This document shows, piece after piece, positions 1-9,284 of a DNA stretch of 64,000 nt. The DNA lies in contig NZ_WASO01000003.1 in the NCBI RefSeq assembly GCF_009712605.1, positions 52,523 to 116,522 on the forward strand, read 5' to 3'. Position 1 is the stretch's first letter; each line of letters begins with the position of its first letter. This DNA comes from Paludibacter sp. Lineage in GTDB: Bacteria; Bacteroidota; Bacteroidia; Bacteroidales; Paludibacteraceae. The notes beneath the pieces are model-generated. The model had not been told where the DNA came from and searched no databases. It saw only the letters and a list, made by a program, of their open reading frames with translations. The position numbers and the translations under genes are program-made.

Positions 1-3000
1 TGCCGTAAGCAGTCCCTGCAGCATTAGTTGCATAAGCTCTGACATAATATTTTTTGGTAGCATCGAGTCCTGCCAATATGCTGCTAAATATGCCAGTACC
101 AGCACCATCAGCGGTTTTCCCATCAGCCAGAGTCGGCGTTGCATTTGTCAGGCTCCAGCATACTCCACGAGAGATAATAGGGGCTCCTCCATCATCGGTA
201 ATATTTCCTCCGCTTTTCACAATACCTGGTTCATCTGTAGAAATCGTTGGGGTTACGGTGGACACAGTAGGAACTGTTTTGGTGTCAAGGATTGTATAGC
301 TACCGTATGTAGTACCGATAGCATTAGTAGCATAAGCTCTTACATAATATCTTGTGCCGTTTGTCAGACCCGATATAATACTACTGAATAATCCGGATCC
401 GGTTCCGTCAACAGTTTTTGAATTTGATATAGTAGGGGATGATGTTGAATTACTCCAGCATACTCCACGAGCGGTTACAGGAGCTCCTCCATCACTGGTG
501 ACAGTTCCGCCTCCTAAAGCCTTGCTGTTGTCGGTGGTAGAAGATACCGGCTGAGTGGTTATAACAACAGGTGCTGTAGGTGCTGTAATGGTTACGGATG
601 ATCCGAATCCGGTTCCGATTATATTTGTAGCATAGGCTCTGACGTAATAAGTTGTTCCGCTAACTAATCCGGTAATGGAACTCGAGAATGTCCCCATTCC
701 GTTACCGTCGGAACTATGTGGTGCACTGAGTGCAGGAATGGCACTGGAGGTACTCCAATATACACCTCTTGCAGTTACAGGAACTCCTCCTGTTGCAGTA
801 ACCTCACCCCCACCAGTGGCCATACTGGGATCTAAATAGGAGATGCTTGCCGGATAGGTTGATACCGAAGGGACAGTGGGAGTACTGACAGTAACTTCAT
901 TGCCATATGCTGTTCCCACATTGTTTGTAGCATAGGCTCTTACAAAGTAGGTAGTACCCGATGTCAATCCGTTTATTACACTTGTAAAATCGCCAGTTCC
1001 GGTTCCATTGGAGGTATGCAACCCCGTGGCGACCGGACTTGAAGTGGTACTCCAGCACACTCCGCGGGCAGTAACGGAAGATCCTCCGTCGTTTGTAACC
1101 GTACCACCACCCGAGGCTTGCCCTGCCACATCTATTGAACTAATCATCGGGGAGGTTGTAAGCGTTGGTAATGAAGGTGTGTTGAAGGTAACTTCATTAC
1201 CATACACAGTTCCTATTGCGTTGGTAGCATAGGCCCTCACATAATATGTGGAACTGGAGGCCAATCCTATTAAATTACTCGTAAAAGTGCCTATTCCGCT
1301 ACCATCCGTAGAGTGTAATCCGGAAATAGAAGCTGTGCCCGATGCTGTACTCCAGCACACTCCGCGAGCAAGAACCGTGGTTCCCCCGTCACTAACTACT
1401 TCTCCGCCACCGGTTGCACTGCTTGCACTTGTTGAAGATATTGAAACCGCACTTGTTGTTACCACGGGAAGTTTGGGCGGAGTGTATACAATTTCATTTC
1501 CATATCCGGTTCCGGCACTGTTTGTCGCGTAGGCACGAATGTAATAAGTGGTTTCCATCGATAATCCATTCACGGCACTTGCAAAAGATCCTATACCGGA
1601 ACCATTTGTTGTTTTGGTGGTGGTAAGTTCGGTTGGATGTGGTGACGTACTCCAGCACACACCTCTTGTGAGGACAGCAGCTCCTCCGTCACTGGTAATA
1701 TTGCCTCCACTGGCGATATTCACGAAAATTGCACTTTCGGTACGTGTGACATTTAATCCCGAGATATCGAGCGTTGTCAACGTAGGGATTGTCAGCGTCG
1801 TGAAAATATATACAGGTCCGTAAGAGATTCCCGCATTATTTATTGCAAAAGCTCTTATGCGATAGGATGTTCCCTGAACGAGATTCTTTATGGTTGAAGC
1901 AAAACTACCAGTGCCGGTTCCTACATGAACCGTATCGTTTGCAATCGTTGGATTGCCGTCGGTACTCCAACAAAATCCGCGAACGGTAACCATTGCTCCA
2001 CCATCGGTAATAACGGAAGCTGTGGCTACAGCGGTTGTCTTTGTCAAACCGGATACTACTACATTGCTTACTGTGGGTTTAATAGCCTGGGTTATCAGAC
2101 TATCCTGGTTTCCATAACCGATCCCTTTGCTGTTTATTGCATATGCTCTTACATAGTATTTTGTACCGGGGATTAAGCCTGTAAATGAATCGGAAAAAGT
2201 TCCGGATCCTCCGTTAGCGTCACGAACCTTCGTTGAAAGCGTAGTAGTTGGGTTGGGGTATGTACTCCAGCAAATACCTCTTTCGGTTATGGGCATGCCG
2301 CCATCATTGCTTATATTACCGCCACTGGTTGCCTTCACACTATCTATGTTAAACGGATGTATGGTAGTCAGGACAGGAAGCAGGACTGCGCGTGTTCTGA
2401 ATGAAATCTGTGTACCGTAACTGGTTCCCATCGCATTGGTTGCGTAGGCCCTTACGTAATAAGTCGTTTCCGGAGTCAATCCGCTCATGTTGGCAGTAAA
2501 TACCCCTAATCCGGGAGTATTATCGACCGTTTTCGTGGCCAGAGCAATGGTCGGGTTCATACGAATATCCCAACAGATACCTCTGGCAATAATCGGAGTC
2601 CTTCCATCGTCTGTTATTTCTCCTCCGCTGGTAGCCGTTGTTGCAATGATATTTGTTGCCGGCGTAGTTGCAAGTAGAGTAGGCAAGGCATTTGTCAGGA
2701 TTGTTTTTTCAACGCCATAAGCAACTCCGATTTTATTAATGGCATATGCTCTCACATAGTACAATGTGTTCGGTTGTAACCCTGTGAGCGAAGCGCTGAA
2801 ATTGTCTGTCCCGGATCCGTTTGTGGTATATGTATCATCAATGGTTGGATTAGTGTGTGTGGCCCAGCAAATACCTTTCTGAGTAATTTCTGCACCTCCG
2901 TCACTGGTAATGATAGCCCCGCTGGTAGCTGCGCCTCCACCTACCTGAAGGACTTCAGTAGTGTTAAGTTGCGGTGCCGTAGGGAAGAGTGTGAATGTAA

Positions 3001-6000
3001 CCTGATTACCATAGGAGGTTCCTGCAGAATTGGTTGCAAAAGCCCGGATATAGTAGGCTGTGCTGATTTTTAGTCCGATGACGGTACAGATAAAATTGCT
3101 ACTGCTGCTACCGGCTATCACTTTGTTGACAGTTACGGTGTCTGGATTAAAATTCGGATTTTCACTCCAAATCACACCCCGGCTTGAAATGGCAGCTCCT
3201 CCGTCGGTAATAATTTTACCCCCGCTCATGATCGACGATTTGGATATCGGAGATACAATATTAGTTGTTAAGGTTGGGATGGCAGCTGGTGTTACAAATG
3301 ATACTTCATTTCCATAGGCCACACCCTGATTATTAATGGCATAAGCTCTTGCGTAATATGTGGTAACAGGAGATAACCCGGACATATTACTGTAGAAATT
3401 AACGCCATCGCCTTTATCTCCCGAAGTTTTTGTAGATAACCCGGTAGTGGCTCCGGGTGAAGTGCTCCAGCAAATACCTTGATCGAGAATGGGAGTACCT
3501 CCATTATCTAAGATCGTACCCCCGCTACTGGCCGATTTGGCATCCGTAGATGGAGTTACATTCATTGTCTTGACCGTTGGTAATTGAAATGTAGTGAAGC
3601 TAACTTCTTTTCCATAGGCCACACCAACACTATTGATGGCATAAGCCCTCACGTAATATGTTGTCCCCTGCAAAAGACGGTTGATGGTAGAGTAGAAGGC
3701 TCCGATACCGTTTCCAACGATGGCGGTTTTGTTAACAACAACCGTATCGGGACGGAACCCTGAGACGGTAGACCAAAGAAGGCCTCTGGTTGTGACGGTT
3801 TCTCCTCCGTCTTCAGAAATAACGCCTCCCGCCGTAGCGCGTGTTCCATCAACGTCGGTTGCCTCCGTTGTTGCAACTGTTGGCAGTGTGGGTGGATCGG
3901 TAATAAAACTGACCAGATTACCATAACTTGTGCCTGCAATATTGGTGGCAAAAGATATTATATAGTAGGTGGTGTTCCCCTTTAATTGTTGTAGTTTCGT
4001 AATAAAACTTCCTCCGGCAGCACCGTCATGTGTCCTGTTTACGAGTACTGTGTCTGGTTTGAACGTTGCAACAGTGCTGTATACAACACCTCTATCAGAT
4101 ATATCGGTGTTCCCGGTATCGGTAATATCTCCTCCGGTCGTGGCTTTTGTTGGTCCGTTAGAGATTCCGGCCTTGGTAAATACTGTAGGAAGATTGGGGG
4201 TGATGAAACTCATCTCCTGTCCAAATGCGATGCCCGTGCTATTTATAGCATATGCTTTTACATAATAAACTGTGTTGGGGCGTAATCCGGTCATTTTTGC
4301 CGTAAAACTACCTTTGAAATATCCGGTGGTTGCAGTCTTATTGACGGTAATTGTGTCGGTATTGAAATTGGGTTGAGTACACCAGAAAATACCACGGGTC
4401 GTAACCAGAGCTCCTCCGTTATTGGTAATATTTCCTCCGGATGTCGCAGCGTTGGCAGATGTAAGAGACGGAGTTGTCGTTTCTACTGTTGGAAGAGTCG
4501 GTGGCTTGGTGACAAAATTCTCAATGGTTCCATAGGTAGTACCAACACTGTTTGTAGCATAGGCTCTTATGTAGTAAGAGGTACTGCCCAACAAATCGGT
4601 GACGGTGGACCGGAAAGAACCGTAACCAGTACTGTTTTCACTCTTGTTATCGGATAAAGATGGAGTATTACCGGTACTCCAGCAGAACCCGCTGACCGAT
4701 ACATCGGCACCCCCATTGTCTGTTATATTTCCTTCTGCATCAACCGTAGTCGTGGTGATGTTGGATACGGAGGTCGTAACCACTGTTGGGAAGTTATAGG
4801 TAGTGAAATTGACCTCATTCGACGCATAACCCGTTCCTGCACTATTCGATGCGAATGCTTTTGCATAGTAAGTTGTTCCGGGAACAAGATTGGGTATTGT
4901 AGCGGTGAAATTATCTGTGCCAGTGCGTGTAACTCTTTGAACTACCACCGTATCAGGTCTGAAGTCAGGAACATTGCACCATACAAGTCCGATAGTAATA
5001 ATGTCGGCACCTCCATTGTTGGTTATGGTACCACCACATATTGCAGATTTCCCGTTTGCATTATTTGTAGCTGGAATGGTTGTCAGTTCGGGAGGTGTAG
5101 CTACCGAAGTGGTAAAAGATTGAATGTCACCGTAAGCAGTTCCTGCATTGTTGGTGGCATAGGCTCTGACATAATAGGCTGTACTGGCTTTCAGCTTATC
5201 GATGGTATGAATAAAATTACCGATTCCGATTCCGCAGGTGGTGTGCTGATCATTTATCGTTGGTGTTCCGGTCGTATTCCAGCAAATTCCACTTGAAGTG
5301 ACTGACGTTCCTCCATCGCTGGTAATGGTTCCTCCTCCCACAGCCGAAACGTTAGTGACCGAACTAATGGACGATGTAACAATGGTGGCAACGGTGAAGG
5401 TTGAGAAAGAGACTTCATTCCCGTACGCAATGCCAATACTATTAACTGCATAGGCTCTGACATAATATTGGGTCATGGGAGTTAATCCGGTGATGCTGCC
5501 CGAGAAGGCTCCGTTACCACTCCCTGCTACCACATAATTATCAGAAATGGAGGGGTTTCCTGTTGTATTCCAACAGAATCCTCTTTCAGTCACAGGTGAA
5601 CCTCCATCATTGGCAATGTTGGCTTTACCCAAAGCCGATGTTCCTCCGATGGTACCGGGTGTCAGAGTAGAAACGGATGCAATTGCCGGAGGCCCGGTTA
5701 CTAAACTATCGAGATTTCCATAGACAGTTCCTACATCATTCGTTGCAAAAGCACGCACGTAATATTTTGTAGAAGCGGACAAACCAGTTAGATCACACAC
5801 AAAGGTTCCGGTTCCGGATCCTCCTAAAGCAGTATTTGCATAAATGGTGGGATTGGGAGTAGTTGCCCAACAAACTCCACGAGCCACGATATTGCTTCGT
5901 CCGTCATTGCCAACAGAGCCGCCGCTCGTAGCCGAAGAACGTGTAATGCCCGACGGAGAGGTAGTTTTGATTTCAGACGGTAAAGTCGCAGTTATCAAAC

Positions 6001-8700
6001 TGTCAAGATTCCCGTAAGATATTCCGAATTTATTTCGTGCGTATGCTTTGACGTAATATTTTGTGTTGGGTTGTAGCGAAGTAAGAACACTGGTGAAGGA
6101 ACCGACTCCATCTCCTGATATAGTTTCCGACGTTGTGGTTGGCAGGCTGAGCGTAGGATTTGGCGAGGTGCTCCAGCAAATGCCATACGCACTTACGGAT
6201 GATTCTCCGGCATAGGATACATTGCCGCCACTGTTGGCTGAACTTCCGGTGATGACCGATGGTTTGATTGTGGTCAAGAGAGGAGCCGCATGTGCTATTG
6301 TTACTAAACTATCGAGATTGCCGTATCCAACGCCAAAACTATTTACAGCATAGGCTCTTATGTAATATTTCTTTCCGGGTGTTAGTCCTGAAATGTTGCT
6401 ACTGAAAGAACCCAGATCACTTCCGCTAAGTTGTTCTACTGTCTTGGTAGATAGGTTGTACGTAGGGTTTGGTTGGTCGCTCCAGCAAACTCCTTTTGCT
6501 TGTATGTTATCATTCCCGTTGAATGTAATATTACCACCTGAAACGGCAGATGTGATGGTAACGTTTTGTACCATAGCTGTCGTCAATTCAGGGATGGAAT
6601 TGGTGCGGAACGAAACCACATCGCTGAAAGCAGTACCAACGCTATTGATTGCAAATGCTTTTGCATAGTAAACAGTTGCTTTGGTAAGTCCCGTTAACGT
6701 TGTAAGGAAATTTCCTATATCCGTCAGATTATCGTTTTTGGCATTGACATAGGTGTAGTTGGTATTATCGATGCTGTATGCAATTCCTCTTGCAGTGACA
6801 GGTGCTCCTCCATTATCCGTTATGTTGAATGAACCGATGGCGGTGTTGTTGGTGATACTCCCGGTATTAAAAACAGGATTCGAAATCTTCGCCAGAACGG
6901 GAATGGAAGTCGTAAACTGTTCTATATCACCGTACGATGTTCCCACGCTGTTTGTTGCATAGGCGCGGACATAATATGTTTTATGTCCGAGTAACGATTT
7001 AAGTGCAGATGAAAATATTCCGTTTCCGTTTCCGTCATCGGTGCTGCCGGCACTGTGATCGTCTTGAGGATCTCCAATGGCACTCCATATAATACCCCGT
7101 TTTGTGATTCCCATGCCACCATCGTCGGTAATGTTACCTCCGCCTTTTGCCGAATTGTATGTGATATCGGTGATGGCAGAAGTCATTACCTGAGGCATTC
7201 CGGGGATGATAATGCATGTTTTCTCTTCTCCGTAGGCAGTTCCTGTTTTGTTGATGGCGTACGCCCTTACATAATAAGTCGTATTAGCCGTCAAACCGGT
7301 TAAGGTAGCGCTAAAAAGGCCTAACCCGCCACCTCCGCCATCATGGGGAGAAGATGTTGTCGGCCCTGATGTTTGACTCCAGCAAATACCTCTGGAAGTG
7401 ACGGTAGATCCTCCATCATCCGTTACATTACCGCCGCCTTGTGCTGTGTTGTTAACAATTGATGAAACATTGATCGTACTGACAGTAGGGATATTGAGTG
7501 TGACCAGACTATCAAGATTTCCGTATGAGATCCCCTTGGTATTTACCGCGTAAGCTCTTACATAGTATTTTTTTCCTAAGGTAAGTCCTGTAATATTACT
7601 GGAAAAATTATCAGTACCATCATTAACAATTGGTACCGAGGTCTTTGTCGGAAGATCGGCAGTCGGATTGGGAGAAGAGCTCCAGCAAACACCTTTTTCG
7701 GTTATGTTTGTACCTCCGGCGTCGATAATCACACCTCCACTCACGGCGCTACTTTCGGTAATATCGGAAGGTGGCACGGTGGTCAAATTTACATTCGAAG
7801 GGGTGGAAAAGCTGGTTTCGCTACTGTACCCAAACCCAATGGCATTTTTGGCATATGCCTTAGCGTAATAGACGGTTCCGGATAACAGGCCAGATAGATA
7901 ATTGGTAAAATTCCCTATATCTGTGGGCGTAACCGTTGACGATGGAATGAATTGATAATTGATTCTGTCGGTACTAATGCATACTCCTCGTTCCAGAATG
8001 GGAGAACCCCCGTTTTCGATTATCATGGAAGCGGAAGAAGCACTGCTGCCTGTAATATTCGTAATTGAAATTACTGAACTCATCATCGGTACCACTGGAG
8101 GTTTTGTGGTGAACACAACTAAATTTCCATAGACTTTGCCGGCACTATTAACAGCATAAGCTCTGATATAATAAGTGGTGTTGCCCAATAAATTCATTAA
8201 GGTGCTCGGAAATTTACCCACACCCGATCCGTCGTCGGTAATATTATGGGACGGATCATCCAGCGGATCCCCCAGCTGGCTCCATATTGTTCCTCTGTGA
8301 GTTACAGGTGCACCTCCATCTGCAGAGATATCTCCTCCGCTTATGATGCGGGTGCTGCTTATACTATCGGCCGGAAGCGTAATTATTGACGGCAGTGCAA
8401 TGGGTGTTGTGAAGTCAATACTTTGTCCGTAAACGATACCTTCGGCATTGACAGCATAGGCTCTGAGATAATACTTGGTTTTAGGTAGCAGATCGGTCAT
8501 TGTGCTCACAAAAGTGCCTATGCCGTTTCCGGTAGGAATTTGTCTTGTTTTGGTTACAAGCAAGGTGTCCGGATCGGGGAATGGACTCCAACATATACCG
8601 GTGAGTGTCACATCGGATGCTCCGTTTGTTAAAACCTCGCCTCCGCTGGTGGCCTTATAGCCTGTTTGATTTGTCACTGGAGCTGTTGTAACAATAGCCT
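1..8700 (-). repeat. 29 tandem ~300-bp repeats encoding FN3-like domains
   Basis: The DNA encoding the YYVRAYA motif recurs on the minus strand with a period of about 294-312 bp, 29 times in all, from the copy near position 30 to the copy near 8455. Copies are diverged at the DNA level and conserved mainly at the aromatic, Gly and Cys-Trp positions, so this is an old, selected protein repeat and not a recent DNA expansion. The plus strand shows many short ORFs containing an LQHTPRAVTGAPP-like motif, which are shadows of this repeat. Confidence 0.88.
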
Positions 8701-9277
8701 GGCAACTGATGTCTTTCCATTGGGAGCCATCAAAATACTTGATAGACCGGCTTAATGCATTGACATAGAAAGCCCCTTTTGATATTGAGAGAATATTGGG
8801 AGGCGCATTTGTTATGGGAAGCTTGTATGTGCGAATGTTTGCTCCCGAAGCAAATCCGTCATTAGAAGTAAAAACGCCGGATTTCATTTGAGGCATTTTA
8901 AACCACGCCGATCCATTGTAAATCATCATTGCTTTGTTTGCAACAGAATAGTAGATAGACCCGGGTTGGGGCTGCGAAGGTGCTGCTGTCAAAGAGGGGA
9001 GAAAGGGAATGCCGTTTTTGACGGCAAAGAATTCGTCGGGAGAGGCACTTGACAAATTTAAAGTGCATAAAGTCTCCCACCCATTTTCAGTATAAATCAG
9101 AGGTTTGTGTTCTGTGTCACTGAAAATTATCATCCCATGCTCAGGATTAGTAATAGAGCTTGGTTCAGTAACGGGAAAATGGGGAATTCCGTTTATGATT
9201 TTAAAATGATTTTGTCCATTTACCGAACAGATAAATAGAGCAAATAAAAGAGTAACAAATATCCGTTTCAATTGCAC
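1..9277 (-). CDS. Giant secreted protein with tandem FN3-like repeats (3' end outside window)
   Basis: Read on the minus strand from a GTG at 9277, the frame encodes a signal peptide (MQLKRIFVTLLFALFICSVNGQ-like, residues 1-22). About 200 residues follow with short fibre-type modules (a YYSVANKAMMIYNGSAW segment), and then 29 tandem FN3-like repeats of ~101 aa run to the window edge. Each repeat carries GG-x-DGGAxVTxRGICWS near its start and KYYVRAYAxNxxGTAYG near its end, a widespread Bacteroidota surface-protein module. At positions 4571 and 2 the repeats fall in the same phase as the GTG, consistent with one open frame of at least 3092 codons. The stop lies beyond position 1. The start is 7 nt after the preceding stop codon, implying translational coupling. 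No upstream in-frame ATG is available before that stop. Likely an exported stalk or adhesin; a C-terminal sorting or anchor domain would lie outside the window. No enzymatic domain is seen. Confidence 0.85.
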   Translation of the reverse strand, partial: MQLKRIFVTLLFALFICSVNGQNHFKIINGIPHFPVTEPSSITNPEHGMIIFSDTEHKPLIYTENGWETLCTLNLSSASPDEFFAVKNGIPFLPSLTAAPSQPQPGSIYYSVANKAMMIYNGSAWFKMPQMKSGVFTSNDGFASGANIRTYKLPITNAPPNILSISKGAFYVNALSRSIKYFDGSQWKDISCQAIVTTAPVTNQTGYKATSGGEVLTNGASDVTLTGICWSPFPDPDTLLVTKTRQIPTGNGIGTFVSTMTDLLPKTKYYLRAYAVNAEGIVYGQSIDFTTPIALPSIITLPADSISSTRIISGGDISADGGAPVTHRGTIWSQLGDPLDDPSHNITDDGSGVGKFPSTLMNLLGNTTYYIRAYAVNSAGKVYGNLVVFTTKPPVVPMMSSVISITNITGSSASSASMIIENGGSPILERGVCISTDRINYQFIPSSTVTPTDIGNFTNYLSGLLSGTVYYAKAYAKNAIGFGYSSETSFSTPSNVNLTTVPPSDITESSAVSGGVIIDAGGTNITEKGVCWSSSPNPTADLPTKTSVPIVNDGTDNFSSNITGLTLGKKYYVRAYAVNTKGISYGNLDSLVTLNIPTVSTINVSSIVNNTAQGGGNVTDDGGSTVTSRGICWSQTSGPTTSSPHDGGGGGLGLFSATLTGLTANTTYYVRAYAINKTGTAYGEEKTCIIIPGMPQVMTSAITDITYNSAKGGGNITDDGGMGITKRGIIWSAIGDPQDDHSAGSTDDGNGNGIFSSALKSLLGHKTYYVRAYATNSVGTSYGDIEQFTTSIPVLAKISNPVFNTGSITNNTAIGSFNITDNGGAPVTARGIAYSIDNTNYTYVNAKNDNLTDIGNFLTTLTGLTKATVYYAKAFAINSVGTAFSDVVSFRTNSIPELTTAMVQNVTITSAVSGGNITFNGNDNIQAKGVCWSDQPNPTYNLSTKTVEQLSGSDLGSFSSNISGLTPGKKYYIRAYAVNSFGVGYGNLDSLVTIAHAAPLLTTIKPSVITGSSANSGGNVSYAGESSVSAYGICWSTSPNPTLSLPTTTSETISGDGVGSFTSVLTSLQPNTKYYVKAYARNKFGISYGNLDSLITATLPSEIKTTSPSGITRSSATSGGSVGNDGRSNIVARGVCWATTPNPTIYANTALGGSGTGTFVCDLTGLSASTKYYVRAFATNDVGTVYGNLDSLVTGPPAIASVSTLTPGTIGGTSALGKANIANDGGSPVTERGFCWNTTGNPSISDNYVVAGSGNGAFSGSITGLTPMTQYYVRAYAVNSIGIAYGNEVSFSTFTVATIVTSSISSVTNVSAVGGGTITSDGGTSVTSSGICWNTTGTPTINDQHTTCGIGIGNFIHTIDKLKASTAYYVRAYATNNAGTAYGDIQSFTTSVATPPELTTIPATNNANGKSAICGGTITNNGGADIITIGLVWCNVPDFRPDTVVVQRVTRTGTDNFTATIPNLVPGTTYYAKAFASNSAGTGYASNEVNFTTYNFPTVVTTSVSNITTTTVDAEGNITDNGGADVSVSGFCWSTGNTPSLSDNKSENSTGYGSFRSTVTDLLGSTSYYIRAYATNSVGTTYGTIENFVTKPPTLPTVETTTPSLTSANAATSGGNITNNGGALVTTRGIFWCTQPNFNTDTITVNKTATTGYFKGSFTAKMTGLRPNTVYYVKAYAINSTGIAFGQEMSFITPNLPTVFTKAGISNGPTKATTGGDITDTGNTDISDRGVVYSTVATFKPDTVLVNRTHDGAAGGSFITKLQQLKGNTTYYIISFATNIAGTSYGNLVSFITDPPTLPTVATTEATDVDGTRATAGGVISEDGGETVTTRGLLWSTVSGFRPDTVVVNKTAIVGNGIGAFYSTINRLLQGTTYYVRAYAINSVGVAYGKEVSFTTFQLPTVKTMNVTPSTDAKSASSGGTILDNGGTPILDQGICWSTSPGATTGLSTKTSGDKGDGVNFYSNMSGLSPVTTYYARAYAINNQGVAYGNEVSFVTPAAIPTLTTNIVSPISKSSIMSGGKIITDGGAAISSRGVIWSENPNFNPDTVTVNKVIAGSSSSNFICTVIGLKISTAYYIRAFATNSAGTSYGNQVTFTLFPTAPQLNTTEVLQVGGGAATSGAIITSDGGAEITQKGICWATHTNPTIDDTYTTNGSGTDNFSASLTGLQPNTLYYVRAYAINKIGVAYGVEKTILTNALPTLLATTPATNIIATTATSGGEITDDGRTPIIARGICWDIRMNPTIALATKTVDNTPGLGVFTANMSGLTPETTYYVRAYATNAMGTSYGTQISFRTRAVLLPVLTTIHPFNIDSVKATSGGNISNDGGMPITERGICWSTYPNPTTTLSTKVRDANGGSGTFSDSFTGLIPGTKYYVRAYAINSKGIGYGNQDSLITQAIKPTVSNVVVSGLTKTTAVATASVITDGGAMVTVRGFCWSTDGNPTIANDTVHVGTGTGSFASTIKNLVQGTSYRIRAFAINNAGISYGPVYIFTTLTIPTLTTLDISGLNVTRTESAIFVNIASGGNITSDGGAAVLTRGVCWSTSPHPTELTTTKTTNGSGIGSFASAVNGLSMETTYYIRAYATNSAGTGYGNEIVYTPPKLPVVTTSAVSISSTSASSATGGGEVVSDGGTTVLARGVCWSTASGTASISGLHSTDGSGIGTFTSNLIGLASSSTYYVRAYATNAIGTVYGNEVTFNTPSLPTLTTSPMISSIDVAGQASGGGTVTNDGGSSVTARGVCWSTTSSPVATGLHTSNGTGTGDFTSVINGLTSGTTYFVRAYATNNVGTAYGNEVTVSTPTVPSVSTYPASISYLDPSMATGGGEVTATGGVPVTARGVYWSTSSAIPALSAPHSSDGNGMGTFSSSITGLVSGTTYYVRAYATNIIGTGFGSSVTITAPTAPVVITTQPVSSTTDNSKALGGGTVTSDGGAPVTARGVCWSNSTSSPTISNSKTVDGTGSGLFSSIISGLTNGTRYYVRAYATNAIGTTYGSYTILDTKTVPTVSTVTPTISTDEPGIVKSGGNITDDGGAPIISRGVCWSLTNATPTLADGKTADGAGTGIFSSILAGLDATKKYYVRAYATNAAGTAYG

Positions 9278-9284
9278 TGATTGT

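Noticed and set aside
54-8660. About twenty short plus-strand ORFs with LQHTPRAVTGAPPS-like motifs
   Set aside because: They are antisense shadows of the repeat in the minus-strand giant gene; none has a plausible start context or domain.
1-8700. CRISPR array or DNA satellite suggested by the regular period
   Set aside because: The period (~300 bp) is a codon multiple, copies are conserved as protein, and no short identical repeats with unique spacers exist.
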